Assembly (NCBI GenBank): GCA_031550125.1 | Contig: JAVBOW010000023.1 | Coordinates: 1 to 64,000, forward strand | Reading direction: 5' to 3' | Source of the DNA: JAVBOW01 sp031550125 | GTDB lineage: Bacteria; Bacteroidota; Bacteroidia; Bacteroidales; Rikenellaceae | Length of the DNA: 64,000 bases | Part shown: positions 15,840 to 22,982 of the stretch, in pieces | How the letters are laid out: the number at the start of each line of letters is the position of its first letter | How positions within the stretch are numbered: the stretch's first letter is position 1 | Made by a program: the position numbers and the translations under genes | The notes under the pieces: model-generated | Told to the model about the DNA's origin: nothing | What the model saw: the letters and a program-made list of their open reading frames with translations, nothing else | Database searches by the model: none

Positions 15840-16360
15840 TATTCGTCGTCGTAATCGTCGTCGCCTTCGAAGTCGTTGAAATCGGCCATTATGTCGTCGA
15901 ATATCGAACCCGATCCCGAGTCTTCGCCGGCCAAAGGATCGAACTGATCGGGAGGCGCGCCTTCCGTTATCGCACAACGGGGATATTCCTCTCCCTGTTC
16001 CTGCTTGCGCGTCTCCATCAGCTCGAGGTAGAGCGACCTGTCGCCGAGCATATCGAACATATAAACCAGCCTGTCGTGGTTCTGATGGATGATAGCCCCG
16101 AGAGACGTACTCTCCATGGGCGCAGTGGGCAGGCCCAGGCCTTCATCCTGAGGCCCAACGTCGAACAGCGTGAATTCGCGCGTTTTCTCCCAGCGATTGT
16201 CGGCCGTAAAGAACGACACCATCTGGCCGGGGTCGTAACCCAGGTCGCGGCAAAGGAAAAGGTGGAAATCGAGCAGGCTCATATCGTACACCACCTCGTA
16301 TTCGCGTACGAAATTATCGTTCTCGTCGCTGAGCATGGTGAACCGGAAAATCATTGACAT
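15839..16360 (-). CDS. pRiA4b ORF-3-like domain protein with acidic tail
   Basis: A 173-residue protein of unknown biochemical role. The stretch MIFRFTMLSDENDNFVREYE and the later FFTADNRWEKTREFTLFDVG and HDRLVYMFDMLGDRSLYLELM resemble the plasmid pRiA4b ORF-3-like domain (IS1096 passenger-like fold). Homologues of this kind are, as I recall, often found just upstream of miaA in Bacteroidota. The C-terminus is strongly acidic (DFEGDDDYDDE). Its stop overlaps the GTG start of miaA by one base, so the two are likely translated together. It starts 22 bases after the LuxC-type gene stop. No transposase is nearby, so there is no reason to call it a mobile element. Confidence 0.75.
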   Translation of the reverse strand: MSMIFRFTMLSDENDNFVREYEVVYDMSLLDFHLFLCRDLGYDPGQMVSFFTADNRWEKTREFTLFDVGPQDEGLGLPTAPMESTSLGAIIHQNHDRLVYMFDMLGDRSLYLELMETRKQEQGEEYPRCAITEGAPPDQFDPLAGEDSGSGSIFDDIMADFNDFEGDDDYDDE

Positions 16361-16382
16361 AATAGTGAAAGTTTATACAAAT

Positions 16383-17363
16383 TTAAAAAAATCCGAGAAA
16401 CCGCACAACATCCGTGCCGTCGGCATAATCCCACGGCCGGGGATATTGAGCCGCGCCGAAAGGTACTGCCCCGGGGAAACCGCCTACGACGCACTGAAGC
16501 TCCCTTGTATGGCCCGATATCCAATCTCCGGGCCATTCTTTATAGAAAGCATATGATATGCGGCTGATATACAAAGGAAAATCGCCGGACGGGACCAGGG
16601 TAAAGAAACCGCCGTCAACGAACTCTTCGCCCTGCATCTGCAACAAAGCCTTGTTTTGCAAATAGTTGTTGCGATATTTAGGATGCTCGAAGGCATAGCG
16701 GGACAACGTTTCGGCCAGGCTCCGCACGTCGTAACCCTCCGGCAACAGGAGCATGCTCACGTTGCGACACCCAAGGCCGCAGTAAGAAAAAATATCTTCG
16801 GACAACCCCCTGAGATCCTCCTCTGACTCACTACCCGAAAGCACGGCCGCGGACGAGCGGCTGCCGCGGAAAAGCGATCTGACGCCTGGATAACGCGATT
16901 GCAGTAACCTTACGGTATTGTCGCTGCCCGTGGCTATCAGCGCGTCCGGAGCGTCGCACAGCCCTTCGGTTATCCGCACTCCGGAAGAGATCCCGCCGAG
17001 CAGTCCGGCTATATGGACGATCAGTTCGCGATCTTTGGACGAGGGCTTTATATAGCAGTCATACCCGCAAACAAGACCGTACATAAGGTCGGCGAAACCC
17101 ACCAGCGGTATATTTCCGGCCATTATTATATTCAGTTTGCGGGAATGTGGCGGTGGAAGGGTGTAGGATGACAGCCACTCCTCGAGAACCTGTTTGTCAA
17201 GCATGCGCGTACGTATGGCGTCCACGGCCATGACCACGCTCCGGGACGTAAACCACGGGTTGTCGGCCACGGCCCGCACGGCCGCACGGCGCGAGTTGGC
17301 GTCGACGCCGAAATTCTCCAGGCACCGGCCGAGTTCTGCAAAAATATCTGCCGCATTCTCCAT
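16383..17363 (-). CDS. LuxC-type acyl-CoA reductase/acyl-protein synthase family protein
   Basis: A 326-residue protein of the aldehyde-dehydrogenase-like LuxC family. Landmarks are GNIPLVGFADLMYGLVCGYDCYIKPSS near 100-126, GSRSSAAVLSG near 183-193, and the presumed catalytic cysteine region FSYCGLGCRNVSMLLLP near 214-230. The family reduces activated fatty acyl groups to aldehydes using NAD(P)H; the physiological role in Bacteroidota is unclear. ATG at 17363 begins MENAAD and is preferred over an extension of 20 residues. A -7 promoter element lies only six bases upstream, so the transcript may be leaderless or the true start may lie further in. It heads the operon with the pRiA4b-like gene and miaA. 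Confidence 0.8.
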   Translation of the reverse strand: MENAADIFAELGRCLENFGVDANSRRAAVRAVADNPWFTSRSVVMAVDAIRTRMLDKQVLEEWLSSYTLPPPHSRKLNIIMAGNIPLVGFADLMYGLVCGYDCYIKPSSKDRELIVHIAGLLGGISSGVRITEGLCDAPDALIATGSDNTVRLLQSRYPGVRSLFRGSRSSAAVLSGSESEEDLRGLSEDIFSYCGLGCRNVSMLLLPEGYDVRSLAETLSRYAFEHPKYRNNYLQNKALLQMQGEEFVDGGFFTLVPSGDFPLYISRISYAFYKEWPGDWISGHTRELQCVVGGFPGAVPFGAAQYPRPWDYADGTDVVRFLGFF

Positions 17364-17369
17364 CGCAGA

Positions 17370-17377
17370 CAAAGATA
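17370..17377 (-). promoter_or_regulatory. Putative -7 element upstream of the LuxC-type gene
   Basis: TATCTTTG on the minus strand matches TAnnTTTG. Its end is six bases from the ATG at 17363, placing transcription start at or beside the start codon. CAAA at 17394-17397 could serve as a -33 element, at a short spacing of 16. Confidence 0.45.
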
Positions 17378-17433
17378 TGCGATTTTGCGATTTCAAAAAA
17401 ATTGTCGGACATTTGTGCATCAAAGAGCATTAT

Positions 17434-18180
17434 ATGGAATTCCTCGCACTCATACCTGCCCGTTACGCATCCACCCGCTTTCCAGGCAAACCCCTTGCGG
17501 ACATCGGAGGCAAACCAATGATACAAAGGGTATACGAAAGGGCGTCGGCCCATTTCGCACACTGTTACGTGGCCACCGACGACAACCGCATAAAAGAGGC
17601 GGTGGAAGGTTTCGGGGGTAGGGTGGTGATGACCTCCGCGGCGCACCAGAGCGGCACCGACCGTTGCGCCGAAGCGCTCGGCAAAGCGGAGGCTCTGACG
17701 GGCATGCATTTCGACGTGGTGGTGAACATTCAGGGCGACGAACCCTTTCTGGCAGACGAACATCTGGAAAAGATAAAGGCGCTGTTCGGCGACCGGACCG
17801 CACGCATAGCCACGCTGGTCAAGCCTTTCGGCCCAGGCGAGGACATTTTCAACCCCAACACTCCGAAAGTAGTGCTGTCGACCTTCGGATCGGCGCTCTA
17901 TTTCAGCCGTTCGGCGATTCCCCATCTCCGCGGATGCGAAATGCATGAGTGGCAGTCCAAGCACCAATATTACAAGCATATAGGACTATACGCCTACACG
18001 GCTGCCACCCTCCGGGAAATAACCGCGCTGCCGCAAGGCGAGCTGGAAAAGGCCGAATCGCTCGAGCAACTGCGCTGGATAGAGAACGGATACGCCATAA
18101 AAACCGCGGTGACGCACACCGAAACCATAGCCGTGGACACTCCCGAAGACCTGCAACGAGTGCTGAATTATTTTTCATAG
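17434..18180 (+). CDS. kdsB: 3-deoxy-manno-octulosonate cytidylyltransferase (CMP-KDO synthetase)
   Basis: A 248-residue enzyme that joins KDO to CMP for lipopolysaccharide inner-core synthesis in the cytoplasm. The N-terminus LIPARYASTRFPGKPLADI is the nucleotide-binding signature. MIQRVYERA, ATDD, MTSAAHQSGTDRCAEA, NIQGDEPF and IGLYAYTAATL all follow in the usual order. The length matches family members at about 250. ATG at 17434 was chosen because the protein begins immediately with MEFLALIPAR; upstream in-frame sequence runs through the divergent gene. It is a single gene, divergent from the LuxC-type gene. Confidence 0.96.
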   Translation: MEFLALIPARYASTRFPGKPLADIGGKPMIQRVYERASAHFAHCYVATDDNRIKEAVEGFGGRVVMTSAAHQSGTDRCAEALGKAEALTGMHFDVVVNIQGDEPFLADEHLEKIKALFGDRTARIATLVKPFGPGEDIFNPNTPKVVLSTFGSALYFSRSAIPHLRGCEMHEWQSKHQYYKHIGLYAYTAATLREITALPQGELEKAESLEQLRWIENGYAIKTAVTHTETIAVDTPEDLQRVLNYFS

Positions 18181-18210
18181 ATTACTTGCCGTTGTTTCGG
18201 GAATAATTTT

Positions 18211-18218
18211 TACCTTTG
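18211..18218 (+). promoter_or_regulatory. Putative -7 element of rho
   Basis: TACCTTTG matches TAnnTTTG, with TTG at 18186-18188 a possible -33 element 22 bases upstream. Predicted start near 18225 gives a leader of about 68 bases before ATG 18293. Confidence 0.55.
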
Positions 18219-18292
18219 TCGAATCTTAACGCCAACAAGCCCCCCGTCCGGAGAGGCCGTTAATTCCCGATCTAAATTATATAACATCCAAT

Positions 18293-20002
18293 ATGCAGGA
18301 TCTAAATGCCTTAAAAGGCAAAAGCCTTGTTGAATTAAAGGAGATAGGCCGCTCTCTCGGCATAAAAAAACAACTCAACAAAAACGAACTGATAGAGGCC
18401 ATAGTTGCCGCCGCCGGCCCGGCAGCCAAAAAAGCCGCGCCTGCCGAAAGGGGTGAAAAAAGCACACACAAGCCGGCCGCGTCCGAAAAACCCGCACAAA
18501 CGCAGGTTCCCGCCGCCCCTGAATCCGAAGCCGACGCCCAAAAAAACAGACGGCCCCAAAACGGCGGTTCGTTGAATTCGAATCAATATGTCCGGGGCAA
18601 ACGCCAGAGGATCGGCACGGAACCCGCCAAAGGCAATAAATACCATGTGCAGAACAGCGCCGTAAAACGCCAGAAAGCCGACGAAGCGCTGAAAGACACC
18701 GCCGCCGAGCAATATGCGCCGGAAGAGACGGGAGAAATGGTGCAGGTGGTAACCGCCGAAGCAATCCACACCACTCCGGAGCAGCAGCAAAACTATGTGG
18801 CCCAGGCCCGGGAGATACTAAACCAGGTCAGCCCCAAGCGCCAGCACGGCAAGCCGCAACGCCAGGCCGAGACCGCAGAGAATTTCGCCGGAGTGGTGGA
18901 AAGCGAGGGAGTGCTGGAGATAATGCCCGACGGATACGGCTTCCTGCGCTCGGCCGACTACAACTATCTCAACTCGCCCGACGACATTTATGTTTCGTCC
19001 GCCCAGATAAAACAACTCGGACTCAAGCCCGGCGATACGGTGCGCGGTACGATACGCCCGCCCCGCGAGGGAGAGAAATATTTTCCCCTCATCAAGATAT
19101 TAAACATCAACGGCCTCGATCCGGAAGACATACGCGACCGCGTGCAATTCGAATATATGACGCCCCTGTTCCCTACTGAAAAATTCAACCTTACGGGCAA
19201 CGGACACAATACTTTGTCGTCGAGGGTCATAGATCTTTTCTCGCCCATAGGCAAAGGACAGCGCGGCCTCATCGTGGCGCAGCCCAAAACAGGTAAGACC
19301 ATACTGCTGCAATCCATAGCCAACGCCATAGCCGATAACCACCCCGAGGTCTACATGATCGTACTGTTGATAGACGAACGCCCCGAGGAGGTTACCGAAA
19401 TGTCGCGCAACGTGAAGGCGGAGGTGATAGCCTCCACATTCGACGAGCAGGCGTCGCACCACGTCAAAGTTGCCGAAATGGTCCTCGATAAGGCCAAAAG
19501 GTTAGTGGAGTGCGGCCACGACGTCGTTATATTCCTCGATTCCATAACTCGTCTGGCCAGGGCCTACAACACCGTCCAGCCTGCTTCGGGCAAGGTGCTT
19601 TCGGGCGGCGTGGACGCCAACGCCCTGCATAAACCCAAACGCTTCCTGGGCGCGGCGCGCAACACGGAAGAGCGCGGGTCGCTAACCATAATAGCCACTG
19701 CCCTGATAGAGACCGGATCCAAAATGGACGAAGTCATCTTCGAAGAGTTCAAAGGAACGGGCAACATGGAGCTGCAGTTAGACCGCAAACTGGCCAACAA
19801 GCGCGTCTATCCGGCAGTGGACATAATAGCCTCCGGAACCCGCAGGGAAGACCTGCTATTGAGCAAAGACGTGCTGCAAAAGATATGGATACTGCGCCGG
19901 TACCTCTCGGACATGAACTCTGTGGAAGCCATGGAAGAGATCAAAAAGCATATGGAAAACACACGCAACAACGAAGAGCTGCTGGTAACCATGAACAAAT
20001 AA
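18293..20002 (+). CDS. rho: Transcription termination factor Rho
   Basis: A 569-residue hexameric RNA helicase. Residues 1-41 are the Rho N-terminal helical domain (LVELKEIGRSLGI). Residues about 42-195 are a low-complexity insertion rich in Ala, Lys, Pro, Gln and Glu. The RNA-binding cold-shock fold starts near 197 (GVLEIMPDGYGFLRS). The ATPase core has Walker A AQPKTGKT (329-336), the DERPEEVTEM segment, Walker B VVIFLDSITRLARAYN and the Q-loop/R-loop region. E. coli Rho has about 419 residues and lacks the insertion; long insertions are known in Bacteroidota Rho. It is monocistronic, with its own promoter. Confidence 0.97.
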   Translation: MQDLNALKGKSLVELKEIGRSLGIKKQLNKNELIEAIVAAAGPAAKKAAPAERGEKSTHKPAASEKPAQTQVPAAPESEADAQKNRRPQNGGSLNSNQYVRGKRQRIGTEPAKGNKYHVQNSAVKRQKADEALKDTAAEQYAPEETGEMVQVVTAEAIHTTPEQQQNYVAQAREILNQVSPKRQHGKPQRQAETAENFAGVVESEGVLEIMPDGYGFLRSADYNYLNSPDDIYVSSAQIKQLGLKPGDTVRGTIRPPREGEKYFPLIKILNINGLDPEDIRDRVQFEYMTPLFPTEKFNLTGNGHNTLSSRVIDLFSPIGKGQRGLIVAQPKTGKTILLQSIANAIADNHPEVYMIVLLIDERPEEVTEMSRNVKAEVIASTFDEQASHHVKVAEMVLDKAKRLVECGHDVVIFLDSITRLARAYNTVQPASGKVLSGGVDANALHKPKRFLGAARNTEERGSLTIIATALIETGSKMDEVIFEEFKGTGNMELQLDRKLANKRVYPAVDIIASGTRREDLLLSKDVLQKIWILRRYLSDMNSVEAMEEIKKHMENTRNNEELLVTMNK

Positions 20003-20067
20003 CGCCGGGCGGGAAAAGAATCTGCCGAAAATTATCACAAGGAATCAAAGCGGGGCGAAAAAATTCG

Positions 20068-20075
20068 TATATTTG
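20068..20075 (+). promoter_or_regulatory. -7 element of tRNA-Gly
   Basis: TATATTTG matches TAnnTTTG and ends ten bases before the mature tRNA 5' end at 20086. Confidence 0.55.
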
Positions 20076-20085
20076 TCCCGCACAA

Positions 20086-20158
20086 GCGGAAATAGCTCAG
20101 TCGGTAGAGCATCAGCTTCCCAAGCTGAGGGTCGCGAGTTCGAACCTCGTTTTCCGCT
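20086..20158 (+). tRNA. tRNA-Gly (anticodon CCC)
   Basis: A 73-base tRNA with acceptor stem GCGGAAA/TTTCCGC and discriminator T, as expected for glycine. The anticodon stem is TCAGC/GCTGA with loop TTCCCAA, and the T-arm contains GTTCGAAC. CCA is not encoded. Confidence 0.95.
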
Positions 20159-20168
20159 CTTGTCAATC

Positions 20169-20197
20169 AACGACTTGCAGAAATGCAGGTCGTTTTT
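20169..20197 (+). terminator. Intrinsic terminator after tRNA-Gly
   Basis: An 11-base stem (20169-20179 with 20184-20194, one G-T pair), GAAA loop, then a T run. It lies ten bases downstream of the tRNA. Confidence 0.8.
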
Positions 20198-20244
20198 ATG
20201 TTCTTGTTCTCCGTGGCTTTGTGTAATCAGTCCTAAAAACAGGT

Positions 20245-20306
20245 TGGCGTTAAGATGCGCGGCGCTTTACGGTAACGACGCAGTGCATGGCGTGCGATTC
20301 GTGCAG
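20245..20306 (+). repeat. Dispersed intergenic repeat, copy B
   Basis: A shorter relative of the element at 14529-14600. It shares TGGCGTTAAGATGCGCG, CTTTACGGTAACGACGC and GGCGTGCG blocks but lacks about 15 internal bases. It lies between the tRNA-Gly terminator and the end of the histidine kinase gene. Confidence 0.55.
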
Positions 20307-20346
20307 CCATTCTCATTAACGGACATGACGCCCAGGCGATTACTTA

Positions 20347-22737
20347 TCAGGCATATGGATGCGTGAACCAGAAGCATGAACCTTTGCCTTCCATGGATTC
20401 CACCCCTATTTGACCTCCCATCTTTTCCACAAGACTATGGCATATGGACAGTCCCAGACCTGTGCCTTGCATAAACGTGTCCAGCTTTACGAATCTGTCA
20501 AAAACGCTATCCTGTTTTTCAGGAGCTATACCTATGCCTGTGTCGGTTACGCAGAATTTGAGCATGCCGTCCTCCTGTTTGGCATAGGCAAGGGTTATGC
20601 TGCCCTGTTTAGTGAATTTCAGGGCGTTGGTCATAAAGTTGAACAGCACCTGGGTTATGCGGTTTTTGTCTCCGGTCACGAAAATTTCTGGCAGCGAATC
20701 GTCAAACCGCAGTTCCACCCCTTCCGGCGCTTTGAACGTATTTATGATCTCGCGGCACAACTGGTACACATCCACTTTCCCCTGTAAGAAATCCATCGTG
20801 CCGGTCTCGATTTTCGATATGTCGAGTATGTCTGATATAAGTTTGAGCAGCATCTCGTTATTCTCATGTACTATCGACCTGTACTGGCGGCGCTGCTCAG
20901 GATCTTCCGTATCGGCCAACAGGCTCGAGAATCCCACTATGGCGTTGAGCGGCGTGCGTATCTCGTGGCTCATATTGGCAAGGAAGGCCGATTTGAGCCT
21001 GTCCGACGCCTCGGCTTTGTCGCGCGCCTCTATCAGGTTCATTTCGGTTTGCTTCAGGGCGGTGATGTCGTAGTTTACGCACACCATGCCTATTTTATTC
21101 TCCCCCGGATTAAAGCTGCGTACCATGACGTTAAGTCGGGTCCAGTTGTGTCTGCCGTCAGGCAGGACAACCCTTATGTCGTGCCTCAGGTGTGTCGCTT
21201 CGCCGCGTTTTACCTTTGCGAAAAACTCCTTGATAGGGGCTTTATCCTCCGCGACCACATTGTTGAGTACACCCACCACCTGATCCATCGGGGTGCCTGG
21301 TTTTTCCCCCAGGTTGACGAACCAGCTGTCTATAGCCTGGCCCTGGCGCGTATAAAGGTCGAAACTGGCGTAACCAACCTGTGCGAACCGGCCTATAAGC
21401 GAGGTCATTTCTTCGAAATCCTCTATGCGCCGGTGGGCTGTCACGGTGTCGGTGTTATCTATATTGATGAACATGTAGTTGGTGAATTCGCCCTGCGAGT
21501 CGAACATGGGCGTGGCTATGGTCACCAGATATATCTTTTTGTCTTTGTTGGTCTCGTAATATTCGCCCACTTTCGAAAAATCGTAGTTGAGCCTGAATTC
21601 CACCTGCTCATGACGGCGCAGTTTCTCTTTTACCGCGTCGGGGATATTAGGATTATCGAACATATTCACTCCCAGCGCGTCCTCTTTAGCTGCAAGGCCG
21701 AATATTTCGCACTCCTTGTCGTTCATATCCGTCAGATACCCGTCTTTATCGTATATCTCTATGCCTACCGGCATGTTTTTGTGCAGGCCGCGTATGTGTT
21801 GCTGATTCCGGCGTATCTCCTCTTCCGAGGCATGAAATTGCAGGCATAGCCCCACCAACGCGGTAATGGCGTTGAAATGGTGGTAATCCTCGTCGCTCCA
21901 TTCGCGCGTAACGGCTGAATCCATCGCAATGTAACCCCATATCCTGTCGCGTCCCACCAGCGGCGCGCCCATAACAGAACTTATGCCGTATCGGTTGAAT
22001 ATATCCTTCTCCACTCGGGCTTCCCTGGGCAACACGTTAAGGTTGCCCGCTATGACCGGAAGGCGCGACAGCATCCGGCCGTTCCACCATGGCGTACCGC
22101 TTATAGGTATGTCTCCCATGTTCCGTGCGGGCGTTTCTCCCTTTGAGACGTTGTATGTGCATCTTTGGGTCTGCCTGGCGTGGTCGTATTCGAATATGGC
22201 TATATTGTTTCCGTCGAATTGGTCCAGAATATCGGAGAGAGTGGTTTCCACCGCCTGCGATATATTGTCCGAGCCGAGGAAAGACAGCAGCGATGTATAG
22301 ATGTCGTTCTGTTTTTCTATTATATGGTCGAAATGCCTCGACGCGCGGGGACGGCTCCCATGTCCTTCTCCTTGCACTATCTGCATTACTCCTCTGGCTA
22401 CCACGCTTCCCCCGGGGCCGGTGTGTTTTTCCGTCATCCTGGAATGCACCCATAACTCCCCGTTCGCGGCTGCGATGGGGAAAATGCGGTCGAAAATATC
22501 CGAAACGACGATAGATGCGAAAGCCTCGGCGACGGCGTTCCTGTAATCGGGCCTTATGAATCCGATAAAATCGCCGAACGGCATTTGATTGGATCCGACG
22601 CCCAGATAATTTGCAAAAGATTCGGATAGGGTATTGACGCCTTTTTCGAAGTCGGCGACCCACCAACCCATTTGCATGGCATCCATCATACGGTTAAGTT
22701 CCGGTACACCGGGGGAAGAGGAGTAGGGATAGCTCAT
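20347..22737 (-). CDS. Soluble PAS/GAF sensor histidine kinase
   Basis: A 796-residue kinase with no membrane segment or signal peptide, so it is cytoplasmic. It has an N-terminal PAS-like region (about 17-125), a GAF domain (about 150-310; WGYIAMDSAVTREWSDEDYH near its end), two further PAS segments (about 315-575), and HisKA with phospho-acceptor His591 in FLANMSHEIRTPLN. A HATPase domain follows (N-box TQVLFNFMTNALKF, G1 DTGIGIAPEKQ, G2 GTGLGLSICHSLVEKMGG). No receiver domain is fused and no response regulator gene is adjacent, so it is an orphan kinase and its partner is unknown. ATG 22737 follows a good promoter by 50 bases. The gene is a single unit, divergent from htpG. Confidence 0.92.
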   Translation of the reverse strand: MSYPYSSSPGVPELNRMMDAMQMGWWVADFEKGVNTLSESFANYLGVGSNQMPFGDFIGFIRPDYRNAVAEAFASIVVSDIFDRIFPIAAANGELWVHSRMTEKHTGPGGSVVARGVMQIVQGEGHGSRPRASRHFDHIIEKQNDIYTSLLSFLGSDNISQAVETTLSDILDQFDGNNIAIFEYDHARQTQRCTYNVSKGETPARNMGDIPISGTPWWNGRMLSRLPVIAGNLNVLPREARVEKDIFNRYGISSVMGAPLVGRDRIWGYIAMDSAVTREWSDEDYHHFNAITALVGLCLQFHASEEEIRRNQQHIRGLHKNMPVGIEIYDKDGYLTDMNDKECEIFGLAAKEDALGVNMFDNPNIPDAVKEKLRRHEQVEFRLNYDFSKVGEYYETNKDKKIYLVTIATPMFDSQGEFTNYMFINIDNTDTVTAHRRIEDFEEMTSLIGRFAQVGYASFDLYTRQGQAIDSWFVNLGEKPGTPMDQVVGVLNNVVAEDKAPIKEFFAKVKRGEATHLRHDIRVVLPDGRHNWTRLNVMVRSFNPGENKIGMVCVNYDITALKQTEMNLIEARDKAEASDRLKSAFLANMSHEIRTPLNAIVGFSSLLADTEDPEQRRQYRSIVHENNEMLLKLISDILDISKIETGTMDFLQGKVDVYQLCREIINTFKAPEGVELRFDDSLPEIFVTGDKNRITQVLFNFMTNALKFTKQGSITLAYAKQEDGMLKFCVTDTGIGIAPEKQDSVFDRFVKLDTFMQGTGLGLSICHSLVEKMGGQIGVESMEGKGSCFWFTHPYA

Positions 22738-22787
22738 CTTAAATAATAGAAATGATTATATAATAATATTGTATAGATATATTGCTA

Positions 22788-22795
22788 CAAATATA
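22788..22795 (-). promoter_or_regulatory. Putative -7 element of the histidine kinase gene
   Basis: Minus-strand TATATTTG matches TAnnTTTG, about 50 bases before the ATG at 22737, in a very A/T-rich gap. Confidence 0.5.
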
Positions 22796-22846
22796 TGAAA
22801 TAATTTAAAAAACATGAAATACAATACCGATTTTATTCCCGAATTA

Positions 22847-22854
22847 TATTTTTG
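22847..22854 (+). promoter_or_regulatory. Putative -7 element of htpG
   Basis: TATTTTTG matches TAnnTTTG. Transcription near 22861 would give a leader of about 120 bases. No CIRCE-like inverted repeat was recognised. Confidence 0.45.
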
Positions 22855-22982
22855 TCCTTAGACGCACCGAGCCGGGCGTCCGTTTGGCCGCCGCATGCGG
22901 TCGATAACTGCCAAAATGTCACGTCATGCGCCATGGCACATTAATTGTAAAAATGAACGGAAACGATCAAACTGTTTAAATC

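Noticed and set aside
15839..16360. Mobile element, because of resemblance to a plasmid/IS1096 passenger domain
   Set aside because: No transposase, inverted repeats or target duplication; the gene is stop-start coupled to miaA like a resident gene.
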